Of a DNA stretch of 5,821 nucleotides, positions 1-5,742 are shown piece by piece. The notes under the pieces are model-generated. The model was given only the letters and a program-made list of their open reading frames with translations, did no database searches and was not told the origin of the DNA. The DNA comes from a bacterium (lineage in GTDB: Archaea; Thermoplasmatota; Thermoplasmata; Lutacidiplasmatales; UBA184). The first letter of the stretch is position 1; every line of letters starts with the position of its first letter. The DNA is taken from positions 1-5,821 of the forward strand of contig JAKBKR010000148.1 of assembly GCA_021832495.1 (NCBI GenBank), written 5' to 3'. The translations under genes and the position numbers were made by a program.

Positions 1-900
1 CGTTGGATCGAGGACCGTTACGTGCCCTCCCCCGCTTGGCTCGGGTATCCGTTGGTCGGCTTCGGCCTTTCCCGTCCGTTGGCAGACCACCAAGACGAGT
101 ACCTCCGCGCAGCCGCTTCGTTCCCGGGAGCCGTGACCTTGTGGGTGACGGCCGGTTGTGCCTTCGGGATGTTCTACCTTCGGGACGGGACAGAAGGGGA
201 TCGAGTTGCCGCCGCTTGGAGCGACCCCACGCGGGTGAGCGACGCGACATTCGTTATGGCGGACCCTCTCCATGGGGAGGTCCCGGTCTTCTTCGATTAC
301 GAGGGGCTCTGGTCTCACTTGTGTGGCCGAATGGGGACCACAGGGTACCCGCGGGGACCCCCGGTGGGTGAGGCACCACTACCCCTCTCCTCGCAAGAGT
401 TTGCCCGGAGCCTGTTGCAAGAAGTGGGTTTTCTGGTCCGGGGCAACGAACCCGTCTATCTCCACCGGACGATCGGTCTCCGGAGGTCCCAACAGGTCCT
501 CTTCGACAAGGGATACCTGTCCCGCCGTGTGGTGCTTGGACCCGGTCGTACACCGCCGTATGAGGGCCGGGATGTGAACCGACTGCTCTTCGTCAGCGGA
601 ACCACTCAATCGCTTTTCTCGCCATCCGCCTTCTTATCCACCCTCGCCGGAGGAGCCCGGGTCTTCCCCTATCTCCTTGCCGGAGGGCGTGGAAAATGCT
701 TGGTCGCATTCCTAGGCCAGGCAGAGGCACCCCCCCAGAGTGAATCCGCGGCCGCATTCTCGAGCCGGTTGTTACCCGCCCTTCGATCCCAGCTCAGCGA
801 CATCAAGGTCTTTCAGGGTGAAATCGCCAGTTTTGTGCCATGGCTGCACCATGCGTACGACAGGCTCGTCCCAGCCAATTCAGGACAACGGTCCCGATGA
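1..900 (+). CDS. Uncharacterised protein, possibly an Lrp/AsnC-like archaeal regulator (5' end missing)
   Basis: The reading frame is open from the first base of the window (it reads RWIEDRYVPSPAW before and through the GTG at 22) and stops with TGA at 898-900, so the gene most likely begins outside the window. GTG 22 is a possible but unsupported start (292 aa), with no Shine-Dalgarno and too little upstream sequence to judge a promoter. I do not recognise the protein with certainty. No signal peptide or clear membrane helix is visible. The first ~60 residues (LGYPLVGFGLSRPL, then a predicted helix, then a strand ending TLWVTAG) resemble the beta-alpha-beta layout of Lrp/AsnC sensor domains. 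A second part around residues 145-185 (from GTG 22), with LRRSQQVLFDKGYLSRRVVL followed by PPYEGRD, could be a winged-helix-like segment. This suggests a multi-domain transcription regulator, but it is inference from layout only. The gene runs convergent to the membrane protein gene and its last 21 bases overlap that gene's end. Confidence 0.6.
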   Translation, partial: RWIEDRYVPSPAWLGYPLVGFGLSRPLADHQDEYLRAAASFPGAVTLWVTAGCAFGMFYLRDGTEGDRVAAAWSDPTRVSDATFVMADPLHGEVPVFFDYEGLWSHLCGRMGTTGYPRGPPVGEAPLPLSSQEFARSLLQEVGFLVRGNEPVYLHRTIGLRRSQQVLFDKGYLSRRVVLGPGRTPPYEGRDVNRLLFVSGTTQSLFSPSAFLSTLAGGARVFPYLLAGGRGKCLVAFLGQAEAPPQSESAAAFSSRLLPALRSQLSDIKVFQGEIASFVPWLHHAYDRLVPANSGQRSR

Positions 901-1779
901 CGGCAGGGGGCGTGAAGTCATTCGCGCTTGCCGGGCAATGGGCCCCGGGTACATTTGGACATGCTGGGGACTCACCAGGTCCTCCGTGAGCTTTCCCGTC
1001 GTCGCAAAGCGGTAGAGGGCCGCGGTCAAGACTCCTTCGGCCGCGCCCCCAAGGAGGAGCATGAACACGAAGACAGCCGCTGCGATCGAGATGAGTAGGA
1101 CCCCGAGCGCCATGGAACCAGAGAACAACAGGATGAGGCCATAGACACCGAGGAAAATGGCCCCGATGGTGGGCAACGCGACAATCACTCCCAGCGCCAG
1201 GTTCGAAACGAAGTTCCGGCCAAAGTTGTGGATGTACAAGGTGGCCGAGCGCTTCAGGGACCCCCACGCCCCATCCTGTTCGTAGAGCAGTACGGGAATG
1301 ATGAAGTATGTCGCCAGAGACCACGTGGCACCGGCGGCGATCCCAATGATCATGCCGCCAATCCCGCGGATCCTACTTGAGATGGCTTGGATGAGGAGTC
1401 CCACGACACCGGAAATGATGGCCCATGCGAACAACTTCTTCCAATGGGCGCTAGCGATGGCAAGCCCATCCCGGACCGTCGCCTGCTGACCGTTGAGCTT
1501 CATGGTGGCAGCCCCCACGAGAGCCGCGGTGAAGTAAACCCCGTTGAACCAGAGTAGGACGTACATCACTATCACAAGGATGATCATGGTCACGTAGAAG
1601 GGGGTGCCTGTGATGGGCTGGAAGAGGAAGAGCGTTAGGATGCCACCCCCAAGCATCACGAGGATCCCAAGGAATGCGGCTGCGGCAAGGGCCGGGAAGG
1701 CCAAAAGCGCAGTATCTTCTCGGATCACTCGGAAGGCAGTCTTGGTGAGGGTCCAAGAGTCACGGAAGGTGCCGGCCAT
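880..1779 (-). CDS. Six-helix integral membrane protein, DUF6159-like
   Basis: A 299-residue protein of unknown function. The N-terminal amphipathic stretch (MAGTFRDSWTLTKTAFRVIR) followed by LLAFP and a long hydrophobic run is typical of DUF6159 membrane proteins as I know them. Hydrophobic segments lie at about 25-53, 62-91, 116-134, 139-166, 192-219 and 222-252. Between helices 2 and 3 is a conserved-looking cytoplasmic-type loop (KLNGQQATVRDGLAIASAHWKK), and after helix 4 comes PVLLYEQDGAWGSLKRSATL, which also fits the family. The last ~45 residues are polar. A GTG at 1782 lies directly before the ATG at 1779. I chose the ATG because the TTTAGA box at 1802-1807 is centred 25-26 bases upstream of it, as expected for a leaderless archaeal mRNA. 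The gene follows gcvPB after 48 bases but seems to have its own promoter, so a link to glycine metabolism is not implied. Family assignment is from memory of sequence style, not a search. Confidence 0.8.
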   Translation of the reverse strand: MAGTFRDSWTLTKTAFRVIREDTALLAFPALAAAAFLGILVMLGGGILTLFLFQPITGTPFYVTMIILVIVMYVLLWFNGVYFTAALVGAATMKLNGQQATVRDGLAIASAHWKKLFAWAIISGVVGLLIQAISSRIRGIGGMIIGIAAGATWSLATYFIIPVLLYEQDGAWGSLKRSATLYIHNFGRNFVSNLALGVIVALPTIGAIFLGVYGLILLFSGSMALGVLLISIAAAVFVFMLLLGGAAEGVLTAALYRFATTGKLTEDLVSPQHVQMYPGPIARQARMTSRPLPSSGPLS

Positions 1780-1801
1780 CACCCGGAAAACCAGAAACTG
1801 T

Positions 1802-1814
1802 TCTAAAGCCTTTC
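1802..1814 (-). promoter_or_regulatory. Archaeal BRE/TATA promoter of the DUF6159-like gene
   Basis: On the minus strand this reads GAAAGGC followed by TTTAGA. The TATA-like hexamer is centred near 1804.5, about 25.5 bases before the A of the ATG at 1779, so transcription would begin at or next to the start codon. The purine-rich GAAAGG directly upstream fits a TFB-recognition element. The box is a weak match to TTTATA, so moderate confidence only. No Shine-Dalgarno precedes the ATG, which supports a leaderless reading. Confidence 0.5.
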
Positions 1815-1821
1815 TTGTCAG

Positions 1822-1834
1822 ACCCTGTCAGGGT
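1822..1834. repeat. Perfect 13-base interrupted palindrome over the gcvPB stop codon
   Basis: ACCCT-GTC-AGGGT is a perfect 5-base inverted repeat with a 3-base centre. It covers the gcvPB stop (1828-1830) and lies just upstream of the BRE/TATA of the next gene. The hexamer TGTCAG is also present twice exactly 10 bases apart (1816-1821 and 1826-1831), that is on the same face of the helix. Both patterns would suit a regulator-binding site for the DUF6159-like gene. A short hairpin at the end of gcvPB mRNA is the alternative, but the loop is only three bases and no T-tract follows at once. Confidence 0.4.
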
Positions 1835-3267
1835 GTCCGTCGGAGGTCCCGCCAAGAGAGCCGGAGGTTCTTCGCCGCGGCCACCTCATCCACCCGACCG
1901 ACAGCGAGTCTCCGTGGAGCGGCGTGGATGTTCTCATCAGTATCCTTTATCGATCGTTCCATGGCGGAATAGTACGCGTCCAGCGAGTATTTCGACTCGG
2001 TCTCGGGGGGTTCGACCATGAGGGACTCTTCGACGAGCGATGGGAAGTAGACCGTAGGGGCATGGACACCCTCGTCCAGCAGCCGCTTTGCCAAGTCGAG
2101 CGTGCGCAGCCCTCGTTCTCGCAGGGGCAATCCAGAAAGCAAGAACTCGTGTTTCACGAGCGGTTTGAACGGTCGGGGGAGAAGCTTTCCGAGACGATGG
2201 GCGAGATAGTTCGAGTTGAGAACGGAACGTTCGGAAACCCGGCGCAGCCCGTCCTCCCCATGGGCCATGATGAACGCGAATGCGCGTAGGTCCATGCCAA
2301 CGTTGCCATAGAAGGAGCGCACCTTACCGATGGAATCCGGATGGTCGTAGGACCATCGGAACTTTCGTCCCTCCTTGACCAACCGGGGAACCGGGAGGAA
2401 TCCGGTCAAGGCGTCTGTGACGCATAGCGCCGCCGCCCCGGGGCCGCCACCACCGTGGGGGGTCGAGAACGTCTTGTGAAGGTTGAGGTGCGCTATATCG
2501 AAACCCATCTTGCCTGGGTTCGTCTTGCCAAGGATGGCGTTCATATTGGCCCCGTCGTAATACAGGAGGGCTCCCTGGGCGTGGACTCGGTCGGCGATCT
2601 CTAGCACCTCCTCTTCGAAGAGCCCCGCGGTATTGGGGTTGGTCAACATGAAGACCGCCGTGCGGGGGGAAATGGCATCGGAGAGCGCTCGAAGGTCGAC
2701 GCAACCATCCTTGGAGGGGATCTCCCGGGGGGCAAACCCCGCCATGCTCGAGGACGCCGGGTTGGTTCCATGGGCGGTCTCGGGCAGGATCACCTCGGTA
2801 CGGGGGTCCCCCTTCTTGTGGAAGTAGGCCCGGGCCACAAGAAGTCCGGTGAACTCACCGTGCGCTCCGGCCGCTGGCTGCAGGGAGACATTGGGCAGGC
2901 CCGTGATCTTCCCGAGAGCTTCCTCGAGCCGATAAAGCATCTCGAGGGTTCCCTGGACCGTCGACACGGGTTGGGCCGGGTGGGCGGCGGTCATTGAGAG
3001 GTCCCGGGCCAAGACCTCGCCGACCCGGGGATTGTACTTCATCGTGCAAGAACCGAGGGGGTATATCCCAGTCTCGATGGAGAAGTTCATCTGGGAGAGT
3101 CGGGTGAAGTGGCGGGAGAGTTCGAGCTCTGTGGGCTCGGGCCATCGGAACGGGGTCTTGCGGAGCAGCGGCTCGGGGATGCCCTGGATCGGGTCAACCT
3201 TGCTCTCGATCGGGGTGCGAATCTCCCACAAGAGGGGTTCATCCCATCGGGCTTGATGGAACGCCAT
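1828..3267 (-). CDS. gcvPB: Glycine dehydrogenase (decarboxylating) subunit 2 (P-protein, PLP-binding)
   Basis: This is the catalytic half of the two-subunit P-protein of the glycine cleavage system. With GcvPA it decarboxylates glycine on pyridoxal phosphate and moves the aminomethyl group to lipoyl-GcvH in the cytoplasm. At 479 residues it has the usual length. Visible family motifs are MAFHQARWDEPLLWE at the N-terminus, YPLGSCTMKYNP (69-80), the glycine-rich QPAAGAHGE (130-138), TAHGTNPAS (164-172), the cofactor-site aspartate in DGAN (238-241), and LNLHKTFSTPHGGGGPG (261-277), in which Lys265 is the expected Schiff-base lysine. The C-terminal part has VEPPETESK (418-426) and the closing RVDEVAAAK. 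The start ATG shares one base with the gcvPA stop (TAATG) and is preceded by a strong GGAGGTG ribosome site at the right distance, so translation is probably coupled to keep the two subunits equal. All key residues appear intact. Assignment is firm. Confidence 0.97.
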   Translation of the reverse strand: MAFHQARWDEPLLWEIRTPIESKVDPIQGIPEPLLRKTPFRWPEPTELELSRHFTRLSQMNFSIETGIYPLGSCTMKYNPRVGEVLARDLSMTAAHPAQPVSTVQGTLEMLYRLEEALGKITGLPNVSLQPAAGAHGEFTGLLVARAYFHKKGDPRTEVILPETAHGTNPASSSMAGFAPREIPSKDGCVDLRALSDAISPRTAVFMLTNPNTAGLFEEEVLEIADRVHAQGALLYYDGANMNAILGKTNPGKMGFDIAHLNLHKTFSTPHGGGGPGAAALCVTDALTGFLPVPRLVKEGRKFRWSYDHPDSIGKVRSFYGNVGMDLRAFAFIMAHGEDGLRRVSERSVLNSNYLAHRLGKLLPRPFKPLVKHEFLLSGLPLRERGLRTLDLAKRLLDEGVHAPTVYFPSLVEESLMVEPPETESKYSLDAYYSAMERSIKDTDENIHAAPRRLAVGRVDEVAAAKNLRLSWRDLRRTP

Positions 3268-4640
3268 TACGCACCTCCGAACGCCCGGGCTGCGGACGCG
3301 TACCGGGCAATGGCCTTGGCATCGATCTCTGGCCCCGCCGTGGCCAGGAAGGCGTTGAGGCGGGGGTGAGGGGCCACCGGACGAGGATCATCCAAGGGGA
3401 CCCCGGCAAAGATCTTGCGCTCCAACATGGCGGAAAGGAACTGGTCCACGGTAGCGCCTTCGACCCCGATGGCCACGTCGAACAGGTAGGGCGTCTTGAA
3501 CCGGGGCACCTGAAGGTGTCGGGTGCCCTGAAGCGCGGTAACCAGAGATCCGACCGTCGCATGCTGAGCTTCGGCCAATCGTCGGAGCCCGCGTGGACCC
3601 ATTGCTGTCGCATAGGCGAGGAAGGCGAGCGCCATCAAGGAGTGGTTCGTGCACACGTTCGAGGTTGCGCGAGAGCGACGGATATGTTGCTCCCGGGTCC
3701 CCAGGGTCAGGGTGAAGGCTCGGCGCCCGTCGGCGTCTTGCGTGACACCGACAAGCCGTCCGGGCAATTGACGGACGGCCGAGAGCCTCGCCGCGAGAAG
3801 TCCGAGGTGAGGACCACCATACGATAGGGGAAGCCCAAAGCCCTGACCCTCGCCCGCGACGATATCGGCACCCCAAGACCCAGGAGGCTCGAGGAGTGAT
3901 AGGGACATAGGGTCCGCATAGACTACCAGCGGTACTTCCCCCAGCGTGGATTTGAGGGAAGGTAGTCGGGCATCTAACAGACCGAAAGAGTCCGGGATCT
4001 CGACCACCACGGCGGCCACGTCCTTCCGGGCCTCCCGGGCGATGAAATCAATGTCAAGGAGACCGGTCGTCGGGTCCCATGGGATGTCGACCAGTTCGAC
4101 CCCGGCCCCGTGTGAATAGTTCTCGATGACGCTGCGACGTTCCCAGTTCAGCGAACCCGGGACCAAGACCCGCTTTCCCGGGTGGAGACGGAGCGCCATG
4201 AGCACTCCCTCGGCCAGGGCCGTTGCCCCATCGTAGAGGGAGGCATTCGCCACCTCCAAATTGGAAAGCTCCACCCAGAGGGACTGGAACTCGAACATGG
4301 CTTGGAGCGTGCCCTGGCTCGCCTCGGGTTGGTATGGGGTGTATGAGGTGTAGTACTCGGAGCGTTGAAGGAGACCATCGACAACCGCCGGGGTGTACCT
4401 TGTATAGACTCCGCCGCCTAGGAAACTATCGAAGCCGGAAACCGGCCTGTTCTTGGAGAGGATACCGCGGACCAAGTCCACGAGCGCGGGCTCTTCCATC
4501 GAAGGCTTGAGCCCGATCCGGCCCATACGGGCCTTCTTCGGGATGTCCCGGAAGAGATCTTCGACGGACCCGATGCCGAGCTCAGCGAGCATCTCACGGT
4601 CTTCCCATTCTGGTGGGACCCAGTTCACCATGCCACGCAC
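3267..4640 (-). CDS. gcvPA: Glycine dehydrogenase (decarboxylating) subunit 1 (P-protein)
   Basis: This is the N-terminal-half subunit of the split glycine cleavage P-protein, the partner of GcvPB for glycine decarboxylation. Its 457 residues are normal for the family. Recognisable motifs are WVPPEWEDREMLAELG near the start, FLGGGVYTRYTP (73-84), YYTSYTPYQPEASQGTLQ (96-113), LYDGATALAEG (135-145), GEGQGFGLPLSYGGPHLG (263-280), LPGRLVGVT (292-300) and REQHIRRSRATSNVCTNHSL (316-335). The start is not settled. GTG 4640 gives the length stated, while ATG 4631 gives MVNWVPPEW, which looks more like the family's usual beginning. The TTATCT box at 4667-4672 is centred about 30 bases before the GTG and 39 before the ATG, so a nearly leaderless GTG start is plausible. 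Neither has a Shine-Dalgarno. It is the first gene of the gcvPA-gcvPB operon and divergent from the ThiI-like gene. No gcvH, gcvT or lpd lies within the window. Confidence 0.96.
   Translation of the reverse strand: MRGMVNWVPPEWEDREMLAELGIGSVEDLFRDIPKKARMGRIGLKPSMEEPALVDLVRGILSKNRPVSGFDSFLGGGVYTRYTPAVVDGLLQRSEYYTSYTPYQPEASQGTLQAMFEFQSLWVELSNLEVANASLYDGATALAEGVLMALRLHPGKRVLVPGSLNWERRSVIENYSHGAGVELVDIPWDPTTGLLDIDFIAREARKDVAAVVVEIPDSFGLLDARLPSLKSTLGEVPLVVYADPMSLSLLEPPGSWGADIVAGEGQGFGLPLSYGGPHLGLLAARLSAVRQLPGRLVGVTQDADGRRAFTLTLGTREQHIRRSRATSNVCTNHSLMALAFLAYATAMGPRGLRRLAEAQHATVGSLVTALQGTRHLQVPRFKTPYLFDVAIGVEGATVDQFLSAMLERKIFAGVPLDDPRPVAPHPRLNAFLATAGPEIDAKAIARYASAARAFGGA
3272..3278 (-). promoter_or_regulatory. 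Shine-Dalgarno site of gcvPB
   Basis: On the minus strand GGAGGTG lies 4 bases before the gcvPB ATG (GGAGGTG-CGTA-ATG), inside the last codons of gcvPA. It is complementary to the usual 3' end of archaeal 16S rRNA. It is the only strong ribosome site in the window and fixes the gcvPB start. Confidence 0.85.
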
Positions 4641-4666
4641 CCGAGCGAGGAAGCTAGTCGAGCCGA

Positions 4667-4681
4667 AGATAATCCTTTCGC
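4667..4681 (-). promoter_or_regulatory. Archaeal BRE/TATA promoter of gcvPA
   Basis: On the minus strand this reads GCGAAAGGA then TTATCT. The TATA-like hexamer (4667-4672) predicts a start of transcription near 4643, a few bases before GTG 4640 and about 12 before ATG 4631. The GCGAA part (4677-4681) recurs in the divergent promoter at nearly the same distance from its box, which supports its being the TFB element. A second option on this strand is the reverse reading of the box at 4701-4706 (ATATAA), which would leave a leader of about 45 bases. Confidence 0.6.
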
Positions 4682-4692
4682 CGCGGGGTTGC

Positions 4693-4706
4693 GCGAAGTC
4701 TTATAT
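4693..4706 (+). promoter_or_regulatory. Archaeal BRE/TATA promoter of the ThiI-like gene
   Basis: GCGAAGTC followed by TTATAT. The hexamer (4701-4706) is centred about 26-27 bases before the ATG at 4730, the spacing expected if the mRNA starts at the initiation codon itself. There is no Shine-Dalgarno between the box and the ATG. This is the best TATA box in the window. Confidence 0.75.
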
Positions 4707-4729
4707 CCATCCACGGGACTTCACCTGCG

Positions 4730-5356
4730 ATGACCAAGGGTATAGTGCTCATGTCCGGCGGGATCGATTCCCCGGTGGCGGCCGACATGATGCTCGCCTT
4801 GGGTCATGAACTCGTGGCCGTGCACATGGACAACCGCCCGTTCACCGACGACAGTCCGTTGGAGAAGGTGCGCGACCACGTGAAGCTTCTCGAATCCCGC
4901 CACTCTACGAAAATCCCCCTTTTCGTGGTCCCGCATGGACCGACCCAGATCAATCTCATGCGGAACACGGACCGGCACTTCGGGTGTGTGCTCTGCCGGC
5001 GCTTCATGTGGCGATCGGCCGCGGCCGTGGCCGAACGTGAGGGGGCCCGATTCCTGGTCACGGGCGAATCCTTGGGTCAGGTGGCGAGCCAGACACTGGA
5101 GAACATGCGGAGCGCGACCGCCTCGGTACGGGTCCCCATGGTACGACCCCTGATCGGTCTCGACAAGCGGGAGATCGAGGAGAAGGCGAAGGCCATCGGT
5201 GCGTACGAGATTTCCATCCGACCAGGCATCTGCTGCCAGGCGGTCCCCGACAAGCCAGCGACCCGTTCGGACCTGATCCGAATCGCGACCGAGGAATCTA
5301 AGATCGACGTGGGACGGATGCTCGAGGATGCGCTCCGCAAGACCATCGTGATGTAG
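4730..5356 (+). CDS. ThiI-like PP-loop sulfurtransferase without THUMP domain
   Basis: A 208-residue protein that corresponds to the adenylating catalytic domain of ThiI, the enzyme that makes 4-thiouridine in tRNA and, in some organisms, helps form the thiamine thiazole. The N-terminus holds the ATP-binding PP-loop SGGIDSP (9-15). GCVLCRRFM carries a CxxC (Cys86, Cys89) like the pair reported as essential in methanococcal ThiI. GESLGQVASQTLENM (112-126) and RPLIGLDKREIEE (139-151) are typical of ThiI. CCQAVPDKPATR (168-179) matches the position of the conserved catalytic-domain cysteine (Cys168 or Cys169). Full-length ThiI has an N-terminal NFLD/THUMP region of about 170 residues that binds tRNA, and bacterial forms may add a rhodanese domain. 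Neither is present, and the promoter position at 4701-4706 shows that the gene is not cut short. It may therefore need a separate RNA-binding partner or act on another substrate. A small gene follows after 3 bases. Confidence 0.88.
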   Translation: MTKGIVLMSGGIDSPVAADMMLALGHELVAVHMDNRPFTDDSPLEKVRDHVKLLESRHSTKIPLFVVPHGPTQINLMRNTDRHFGCVLCRRFMWRSAAAVAEREGARFLVTGESLGQVASQTLENMRSATASVRVPMVRPLIGLDKREIEEKAKAIGAYEISIRPGICCQAVPDKPATRSDLIRIATEESKIDVGRMLEDALRKTIVM

Positions 5357-5359
5357 AGC

Positions 5360-5662
5360 GTGCCCACCCCGATGGACGATCTCGGTTATCGGGCGCTCCG
5401 CCTGTGCTCCGGAAAAGGTTCGTACGAAGCGATACCGACCCGAAAGCAGCGACTGGCGCTCGGCCAGTTGCGCGATGCGATGGAGCGGATCGGCCGGCCC
5501 GTCCTGGATGCCCGGGTGATGCTCATCCTCGGCGGGAGCCCGGAGGTCACCATCCTCGAAGATGGTCGCATCCTCATCAAGACTCGTTCCGAGGACGAGG
5601 CCCGGACCGAGATGGGGCGTCTGATCCCCTTCCTTCGCGAAGCGGTGCGCCATCGTACCTGA
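5360..5662 (+). CDS. Small uncharacterised protein in operon with the ThiI-like gene
   Basis: A soluble protein of 100 residues from GTG 5360, or 96 from the in-frame ATG 5372. I do not recognise it firmly. It begins three bases after the ThiI-like stop codon. GTGAT at 5348-5352 could serve as a partial Shine-Dalgarno for the GTG, with 7 bases of spacing. The N-terminal half looks helical (RKQRLALGQLRDAMERIG) with one cysteine (Cys16 in RLCSGKGSY). The C-terminal half has PEVTILEDGRILIKTRSEDEA (61-81, two strands and a turn) followed by a helix. That strand-turn-strand pattern with DGR and IKT recalls the tail found on some ThiF/MoeB-type adenylyltransferases, but this is an impression only. 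The tight spacing points to a shared role with the sulfurtransferase, for example as a subunit or sulfur-relay partner. The gene is supported by same-strand spacing and a codon pattern rich in G/C third positions like its neighbour. Confidence 0.75.
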   Translation: MPTPMDDLGYRALRLCSGKGSYEAIPTRKQRLALGQLRDAMERIGRPVLDARVMLILGGSPEVTILEDGRILIKTRSEDEARTEMGRLIPFLREAVRHRT

Positions 5663-5703
5663 GGTCCTCCGGTGTCGGTGGCTGGACCCGGTTCCATTCT
5701 TCC

Positions 5704-5718
5704 AAGTAAGAGTTATCT
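5704..5718 (+). promoter_or_regulatory. Archaeal BRE/TATA promoter of the thiolase-like gene
   Basis: AAGTAAGAG followed by TTATCT (5713-5718). The box is centred about 27-28 bases before the ATG at 5743, again predicting a leaderless transcript, and there is no Shine-Dalgarno before that ATG. The same hexamer serves gcvPA on the other strand. It lies within the 80-base gap after the small gene, so the thiolase gene is a separate transcription unit. Confidence 0.65.
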
Positions 5719-5742
5719 ACGGACCCAGCCTCCTACACGCGG

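Noticed and set aside
3..371. A plus-strand frame starting at base 3
   Set aside because: Arg/Pro-rich composition typical of a frame shifted from the real gene in GC-rich DNA. The overlapping 1-900 frame is longer and protein-like.
803..1324. A 173-codon minus-strand frame inside the membrane protein gene
   Set aside because: The DUF6159-like frame on the same strand has six proper hydrophobic helices. This one is a Trp/His/Arg/Pro-rich shadow in another frame.
1783..1827. Transcription terminator between gcvPB and the membrane protein gene
   Set aside because: The only T-run on the minus strand here is a TTTT close to the next start codon, too short for a confident archaeal terminator, so gcvPB transcripts may read through.
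3267..3269. Frameshift or broken single glycine decarboxylase gene at the gcvPA/gcvPB junction
   Set aside because: The two-subunit form is normal in archaea and many bacteria. The junction has a clean TAATG and a strong ribosome site, so this is a natural gene boundary.
3388..3876. A minus-strand frame of 162 codons within gcvPA
   Set aside because: It is fully inside gcvPA, which has intact family motifs throughout, so this is a shadow.
4641..4729. Glycine riboswitch upstream of gcvPA
   Set aside because: The promoter box lies only about 30-40 bases before the start codon, which leaves essentially no leader. No paired aptamer-like structure is visible.
4721..5653. A 310-codon open frame on the minus strand opposite the ThiI-like gene and the small gene
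   Set aside because: It is rich in His, Arg and Gly with no recognisable motif, and it lies opposite a gene with clear ThiI motifs and promoter. Long antisense frames are common in GC-rich DNA.
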